Below are positions 59,453-64,000 of a DNA stretch of 64,000 bases, piece after piece (the first letter of the stretch is position 1; each line of letters opens with the position of its first letter). The translations under genes and the position numbers were made by a program. The DNA comes from Streptomyces sp. MA5143a (GTDB lineage: Bacteria; Actinomycetota; Actinomycetes; Streptomycetales; Streptomycetaceae). The DNA is taken from NCBI RefSeq assembly GCF_900290235.1, contig NZ_OLMK01000050.1:124001-188000 (forward strand), read 5' to 3'. The notes under the pieces are model-generated. The model was not told the origin of the DNA. It saw nothing but the letters and a program-made list of their open reading frames with translations, and did no database searches.

Positions 59453-60480
59453 GCCGTTTCCTCCTTGTAGTCGTAGTTCTTGAGCGAGGCGATGCACGCC
59501 GGCTCATCCAGCTGGGCGAGTTTGCGGCTGACGCTGACCCAGTGCAGGGTGTCGGCGCCGTCGCCCCGCCCCGCCACCGACGCCGCGGCGGCGGTGCTGC
59601 CGCCCGGGGTGTCGATCTCGATGACACCGCGCGCCAGTCCGGCCCGGCGGGCCAGCCGCTCGGGGACGGTGCCGGGGATGCTGGACGCCGCGGCCAGGCA
59701 GGTGGTGCCGGTCAGCGCGATGCTGGGGTGCCACTTGGGCACGGAGATGGCCCGCACGGCGAGCCGGCCCTCCGTGTACTGGCCGACGGCCGCGATCTTC
59801 GGGAAGACCCCGTCGGTGGGCCACTTGAGCAGCTCGCAGGCGGCCCGGCGGATCTCCAGCATCCGCTCGTACATGTCGTCGCCCGCCCCGAACAGCTCCT
59901 CCACGCTGTTCAGGCCCAGCTCCTCGGCGTCCACGAACACATACGGGTTGCCCATGGAGACCAGGGACGCCTCCTGCACGCCCGTCCCGGTGATCAGCTG
60001 GTCCACCGGGCCCCCCGTGAGCAGCAGCTCGTCGAGGCGGGCCCCCGCGTCCTGGAGGAAGTGCACGGTGAAGCTGCCGCTGCGGCGGCGCGCCTCGTCC
60101 ACCTCGCACACCACGTGGTCGCCGTTGTTGATGACCCGGACCCGGACCCGGCCGCCGGGGGCGAGCCGGGGCAGCCACGCCTGGCCGTCGGCGGCGACCA
60201 CCGAGGCGAGGATGGAGTGCCCACAGCTGCCCTTGAAGTCGAACCGGTCGACGCCGCCGGTCAGCCCCTGCACGAACCGGTAGTCCAGGTCGAACATGGG
60301 GTGCGCGGACGGCTCGACGAGCGCGAACTTCAGGATGTCGCCGCGGCCGTTGGCCTCCAGCCACTCCCGGATCCGGGTGAGCACCGGCGTGAGCCGCTCC
60401 TCGTCCCTCGGCAGCTGGCGGTGGTCCAGCACCAGGGTGGGGGTCGGGGCCCCCACCGCCCGGGCGATGTAGCCGATCAC
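59431..60480 (-). CDS. PrpF-like isomerase (DAP-epimerase fold)
   Basis: The 349-residue protein starts at GTG 60478-60480, overlapping the AsnB stop (GTGA). It resembles PrpF/4-oxalomesaconate tautomerase: FALVEPSAHPMFDLDYRFVQGLTGGVDRFDFKGSCGHSI with the conserved Cys, VNNGDHVVCEVDE-like strand, GNPYVFVDAEELG, and IEIDTPGGSTAAAASV near the end. The N-terminal MRGGTSKG motif of PrpF is missing, and the total is about 40 residues shorter. PrpF enzymes isomerise unsaturated tricarboxylates such as 2-methylaconitate. Substrate here unknown. Confidence 0.82.
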   Translation of the reverse strand: MIGYIARAVGAPTPTLVLDHRQLPRDEERLTPVLTRIREWLEANGRGDILKFALVEPSAHPMFDLDYRFVQGLTGGVDRFDFKGSCGHSILASVVAADGQAWLPRLAPGGRVRVRVINNGDHVVCEVDEARRRSGSFTVHFLQDAGARLDELLLTGGPVDQLITGTGVQEASLVSMGNPYVFVDAEELGLNSVEELFGAGDDMYERMLEIRRAACELLKWPTDGVFPKIAAVGQYTEGRLAVRAISVPKWHPSIALTGTTCLAAASSIPGTVPERLARRAGLARGVIEIDTPGGSTAAAASVAGRGDGADTLHWVSVSRKLAQLDEPACIASLKNYDYKEETAWLPLAV

Positions 60481-62291
60481 ACCGTCACCCCCGGGACGCC
60501 CCCGGCGACCGTGCCGGCGGGCGAGCAGAACTGGTCCAGCCACAGCTCGTGGACCATCAGCGACCAGATGGCCAGCGAGGCACGGTCGTTGGGGGACTGG
60601 GCCTGGACGCGGAACAGCTCCTCGACCTTGCGCGGGTCCAGCTTGCCGCCGCGGCGCAGCCGGTCCTCGGCCAGCAGGTCGCGGGCGTGGTCGAACAGCG
60701 CCTGGCCGGGCTGGAGCATGGCCGTGATGGGCAGGGTGAACGGCTGCTTCGGACGGTTCAGGACCGACTCCGGCAGCAGACCGTCGGCGGCCGCGTAGAG
60801 GACCTTCTTGCGGCGGGTGCCGTCGATCTTGAGGTCGGCCTTGAGGGAGCGGGCGTAGCGCACGACGCTCGGCTGGCAGAACGGCAGCCGCACCTCCACC
60901 GAGGCCGACATGGACAGGTGGTCGACGCGGCGCAGGTGGTAGGCGGGCAGCCGCTCGCCGATCTCGAACTCGGTGAGCGTGGTCATCCGGTCGGCGGTGG
61001 AGGCGCGCAGCCGCTCGGTGATCACCTCGGCGGCGGTGCCGTTGGCCGTGACGAAGCCGAGGTAGTCCGAGGAGTACAGGCTCTCCCGGAGGCTCCTCGG
61101 GACGGCGGCGAGGGCCTCCACGTAGTCCGGCACCCAGTCCGTGCCGAAGGGGGCGTCCATGGCCTTCTTCAGCCGGTCGTAGCCGCCGAACAGCTCGTCG
61201 GCCGCGTCACCGGTGATGGCCACCTTGAAGCCGGCCTCGCGGACGGCGTCGAACAGGGCGTACGTGGACAGGGTGATGGGGTCGGCGTTGGGCTGCCCGA
61301 GGTGCCAGACGACGTCGGCCAGCAGCGACGGGAACGTCGCCGGGTCGATCTCCACCTGGTGGTGGGTCGTGCCGGCCCGCTCGGCGACCTCCCGGGCGAA
61401 CGCCCGCTCGTCGGACGGCCAGGTGCCGGTGTACGCGATGTTGAAGGAGTGCAGGTCGCGCACCTTCTCCGCGGCCAGCACGGTGACAAGGCTGGAGTCC
61501 AGGCCGCCGCTGGTGATCGCGGAGACGGGGACGTCGGCCTCGGTGAGCCGGTGCACCTCGGTGCGCAGCAGCTGCCGCACGTGCGCGGCGGCCTCCGCCT
61601 CGGCGCAGTGCGGGGCGCGGGTACCGGCGGTGGAGCGGATGGTGACGTGCATGCCGCCGGCGCGGGTGACCCGGACGGTCGCGGCGGGCGGGAGCACCTT
61701 GACGCCCTCGAACATGGTCTGCTCGCCGAACGGGGTCTTCGTCGCCAGGTAGGCGTCGAGGCCGGCCTCCGCGGGGGTGGCCCCCACGTTGCGGAAGGAC
61801 AGCAGGGCGGGCAGCTCGGACGCGAAGTACAGGTGCCGCCGGGCCGCGTCCCAGTGGTAGTACAGCGGCTTCATGCCGACCTCGTCGGTGGCGAGGTAGA
61901 GCGTCGGCTCACCGCGCAGGTCGACGACGGCCACCGAGTACATGCCGTCGAGGTACTCCGGGAAGGCCGCCCCGTACTCGGCGTACAGGGCCGGGATGAC
62001 CGAGCCGTCGCAGGTGTCCCGGAAGGTGTGGCCGCGGGCGGAGAGCTTCTGCCGCAGCTCGTCGTGGTTGTAGATCTCGCCGTTGAAGACGACGACGATG
62101 TCCTCGCCCAGGGTGTACGGCTGGTCGCCCCCGTCGAGATCCATGATCGCGAGCCGGTTGTTGCCCAGCGCCCAGCCCGCGCCGTACGCGTGGGTCTGCG
62201 CGTCGGGGCCGCCGTGCCGCTGGGCCGCCGCCACCGACCGCAGCTCGTGCGGGGTGGCCAGGGCGTCGAAGTGGCCGAATATTCTGCACAT
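60477..62291 (-). CDS. Glutamine-hydrolysing asparagine synthase-like amidotransferase (AsnB type)
   Basis: The 604-residue protein starts at ATG 62289-62291. MCRIFGHFDALA has the Cys2 nucleophile of a class II glutaminase, with LGNNRLAIMDLDGGDQPY and NGEIYNHDELR following. The synthetase half has the PP-loop SAITSGGLDSSLVTVLAAEKV and AITGDAADELFGGYDRLK. This type amidates a carboxylate through an acyl-adenylate. In clusters, such enzymes often act on a pathway intermediate instead of aspartate. Both active sites look intact. The gene begins nine bases after the cupin stop. Confidence 0.93.
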   Translation of the reverse strand: MCRIFGHFDALATPHELRSVAAAQRHGGPDAQTHAYGAGWALGNNRLAIMDLDGGDQPYTLGEDIVVVFNGEIYNHDELRQKLSARGHTFRDTCDGSVIPALYAEYGAAFPEYLDGMYSVAVVDLRGEPTLYLATDEVGMKPLYYHWDAARRHLYFASELPALLSFRNVGATPAEAGLDAYLATKTPFGEQTMFEGVKVLPPAATVRVTRAGGMHVTIRSTAGTRAPHCAEAEAAAHVRQLLRTEVHRLTEADVPVSAITSGGLDSSLVTVLAAEKVRDLHSFNIAYTGTWPSDERAFAREVAERAGTTHHQVEIDPATFPSLLADVVWHLGQPNADPITLSTYALFDAVREAGFKVAITGDAADELFGGYDRLKKAMDAPFGTDWVPDYVEALAAVPRSLRESLYSSDYLGFVTANGTAAEVITERLRASTADRMTTLTEFEIGERLPAYHLRRVDHLSMSASVEVRLPFCQPSVVRYARSLKADLKIDGTRRKKVLYAAADGLLPESVLNRPKQPFTLPITAMLQPGQALFDHARDLLAEDRLRRGGKLDPRKVEELFRVQAQSPNDRASLAIWSLMVHELWLDQFCSPAGTVAGGVPGVTV

Positions 62292-62300
62292 GTCTGAAGA

Positions 62301-63095
62301 TCACCGGACCTTTGTCGAGACACCGGCGCGCTGGTAGAGCACCGGATCGAACGGAGTGGGGCCACCGCACGTGGCGAAGCGGGGAGCGGCGGGGTCTTCG
62401 TCGGGGTGCCGGGTGCCGTGCGGCACACCGGGGGGCGCGTAGAGCACGTCGCCGGGCTCGGCGTCGTACCACTGGCCGTCGAGGTGGAGCTGGCCCTTGC
62501 CCTCGAAGGCGATGAACGCCTCCTCGCTCTCGGGGTGGACGTGGACGTTGAAGTACTCGCCGGGCTGCATGAAGCCGCAGTGGAGGCACAGCTGCGGGGA
62601 GCCGGTGCCCGGCCAGAAGAGGAAGTTCATGGTGGCCGTCCGGGCGGAGGACTCCGCCTGACCGGTGCCGGTGAAGCCCTTCAGCTGGGTCTCCTCGTTC
62701 CACAGCCGGGAGAAGCGGCGGGGCTCGGTGCCAGGGGCGCGGTCCGGGCGCAGCGTGGTGTTCCAGACGTAGGCCGTGAGGTCCATGCCGGCGTCGGCGC
62801 TCAGCTCGTACAGGTCGCCGGTCGGCGTGTACACCGTGTCGGCGCGGTTGACGCGCCTGCGGGCGGCGCCGGAGGCGGCGGAGCCGGAGCCCGCGAAGAC
62901 GACCACGACGTTCTCCTCGTGCGCCGAGGACTGCGGCCGCCACACGGCACCGCTGGGCACCCGGACCACGTCGAGCCGCACGATCCGCGCCCCGAGGTGC
63001 GGACCGACCGCTGTCGCGACCCGGCAGCCCTCAAGCTGACGGAACTCCAGTTCGCCGGACTTGATCACGGCGCCCTGGACGGTTGCGGTGCTCAT
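62301..63095 (-). CDS. Double cupin-domain protein
   Basis: The 264-residue protein starts at ATG 63093-63095 after AAAGGA. The N-terminal half is a metal-poor cupin (GARIVRLDVVRVPSGAVWRPQSSAHEENVVVVFAGSG). The C-terminal half is a classic cupin with MQPGEYFNVHVHPESEEAFIAFEG and PGDVLYAPPGVPHGTRH, providing the His/His/Glu/His metal set. It may be a dioxygenase, isomerase or small-molecule cyclase. The first 65 bases overlap the end of the exporter gene in another frame. Confidence 0.85.
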   Translation of the reverse strand: MSTATVQGAVIKSGELEFRQLEGCRVATAVGPHLGARIVRLDVVRVPSGAVWRPQSSAHEENVVVVFAGSGSAASGAARRRVNRADTVYTPTGDLYELSADAGMDLTAYVWNTTLRPDRAPGTEPRRFSRLWNEETQLKGFTGTGQAESSARTATMNFLFWPGTGSPQLCLHCGFMQPGEYFNVHVHPESEEAFIAFEGKGQLHLDGQWYDAEPGDVLYAPPGVPHGTRHPDEDPAAPRFATCGGPTPFDPVLYQRAGVSTKVR

Positions 63096-63978
63096 GGCTT
63101 TCCTTTCGCTGGGGTCGTGCGGGACGGAGGGAGGGGAGCTGGGCGAGGACGATCCCGGCCAGGACGGCGGCGGCCCCGGCGAGCTGCGGCGGGGTGAAGC
63201 CCTGACCGAGCACCACCAGGCCGAGCAGCGCGGCGACGACCGGGCTGAGCAGGCCCAGCAGGGACACGGCCACGGCGGGCAGCCGCTCCACACCGCGGAA
63301 CCACACGGTGTAGGCGAACACCGCGCCCACCAGGCACAGATAGCCGTAGGCCGTTAGATTCACGGTCGTGACCCGCTGGGGGAGCCCCTCGAACAGCAGG
63401 GTGAGCGGCAGCAGGAACAGTCCGCCCAGGGCGAGTTGCCAGCCGGTGAAGGCCACCAGACCGGCCGGGCGGCCCCACCGCTTGGTGAGCACGATGCCGA
63501 GGGCCATGCAGCCGGCGCAGCCCAGCGCGGCGGCCACCCCGACGGGGTCGAGGGCGGTGGCGGAGGCGCCCACCAGCAGCGCCACGCCCGCCGTGCCGAG
63601 CAGACAGGCCGCCAGGTCCCGGCCGCGGGCCCGCTCGCCGAGCAGCGGGACGGCGAGACCGAGGACGAGCATCGGCTGGAGGGAGCCGATCAGTGCGGCG
63701 ATGCCGCCTGGCAGGCGGTACGCCGCCACGAACAGCAGCGCGAAGAACGCGCCGATGTTGAGTACGCCGAGCACGGCGGCCCGCCCGATCCAGGCGCCCC
63801 TCGGCAGGCTGCGCGTGACCAGGACCAGCAGCAGCCCGGACGGCAGGGCGCGGACCGTGGCGGCGAGCAACGGGCGGTTCTCCGGCAGGAACTCGGTGGT
63901 GACGAGGTACGTGCTGCCCCACACCATGGGCGCGAGCGCCGCCGTCACGGCGTCCGTCGCACGGGGTCTCACGGGCAT
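63031..63978 (-). CDS. EamA/DMT-family transporter, likely product exporter
   Basis: The 315-residue membrane protein starts at ATG 63976-63978 with GGAGGGG upstream. Ten hydrophobic helices form two EamA repeats (VWGSTYLVTTEFLPENRPLLAATVRALPSGLLLVL; VGAVFAYTVWFRGVERLPAVAVSLLGLLSPVVAALLG), typical of drug/metabolite exporters. Its 3' end overlaps the cupin gene by 65 bases. It is the most upstream gene of the operon visible and starts 23 bases from the window edge, so more genes may lie beyond. Confidence 0.9.
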   Translation of the reverse strand: MPVRPRATDAVTAALAPMVWGSTYLVTTEFLPENRPLLAATVRALPSGLLLVLVTRSLPRGAWIGRAAVLGVLNIGAFFALLFVAAYRLPGGIAALIGSLQPMLVLGLAVPLLGERARGRDLAACLLGTAGVALLVGASATALDPVGVAAALGCAGCMALGIVLTKRWGRPAGLVAFTGWQLALGGLFLLPLTLLFEGLPQRVTTVNLTAYGYLCLVGAVFAYTVWFRGVERLPAVAVSLLGLLSPVVAALLGLVVLGQGFTPPQLAGAAAVLAGIVLAQLPSLRPARPQRKESHEHRNRPGRRDQVRRTGVPSA

Positions 63979-64000
63979 CTGGCCCCTCCTCTCATCAGGG

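Overview
The window is chromosomal DNA of a Streptomyces species. The evidence is very high GC content with strong third-position GC bias, GTG and TTG starts preceded by GGAGG-type ribosome sites, long antisense open frames, two resuscitation-promoting factors, and a leucine tRNA with anticodon UAA at 55248-55330, which is the bldA developmental tRNA. From memory, the gene order of the first 55 kb matches the conserved Streptomyces core around S. coelicolor SCO3089-SCO3124. No alignment could be run to confirm this.

Layout. 1-5.9 kb: ribosomal protein L25 (cut by the window edge), prs, glmU, tRNA-Gln(UUG), a helix-turn-helix protein with a LAGLIDADG-like domain, and a histidine kinase without a neighbouring regulator. 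6.2-11.7 kb: a divergent toxin/immunity-type island with a YwqJ-like deaminase plus SUKH-3 protein on the minus strand, and on the plus strand a WHH nuclease fused to a SUKH domain followed by a 960-residue Imm35-like/collagen-like/deaminase/SUKH-4 fusion. 11.9-17.3 kb: a DivIVA-like coiled-coil protein, a solute:sodium symporter with its DUF485 partner, and a drug-type MFS exporter. 17.8-21.2 kb: a MacB-type ABC operon. 21.3-26.1 kb: a secreted phospholipase A2 with a TTA codon, then mfd. 26.3-30.2 kb: a TetR regulator with two operators facing its likely target, an HNH lipoprotein and small exported proteins. 30.5-41.4 kb: a methylase-like protein, a Ser/Thr kinase with its membrane partner, a DUF1906 exported protein, a SurA-like lipoprotein, mazG, and an NTPase/Sel1-repeat gene translationally coupled to a cytochrome P450. 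41.6-51.2 kb: two Rpf/LysM proteins (the second behind a c-di-AMP riboswitch), eno, divIC, a DUF501 gene, a ppx/gppA gene, ndh with a Rex site, and cfa. 51.3-55.3 kb: a second MacB-type ABC operon and bldA. 55.5-64 kb: one minus-strand operon of eight genes (DMT exporter, cupin, AsnB-type amidotransferase, PrpF-like isomerase, acyl-CoA-dehydrogenase-like flavoprotein, hydantoinase/dihydroorotase-type amidohydrolase, flavin reductase, DsbA/HCCA-isomerase-like). I read this as an uncharacterised small-molecule biosynthetic cluster next to bldA.

How it works together. The core genes supply PRPP and UDP-GlcNAc, transcription-coupled repair, glycolysis, respiration, division and spore-wall remodelling. 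Regulation visible in the DNA includes bldA and a bldA-dependent TTA gene, a riboswitch, a Rex operator, paired TetR operators and a CebR-like box. Candidate novelty lies in the toxin/immunity fusions (6.2-11.7 kb), the NTPase-P450 pair (37.9-41.4 kb), the methylase with an altered catalytic motif (30.5-32.5 kb) and the operon beside bldA (55.5-64 kb). Tandem repeats are frequent near gene ends, and two of them run across a stop codon.
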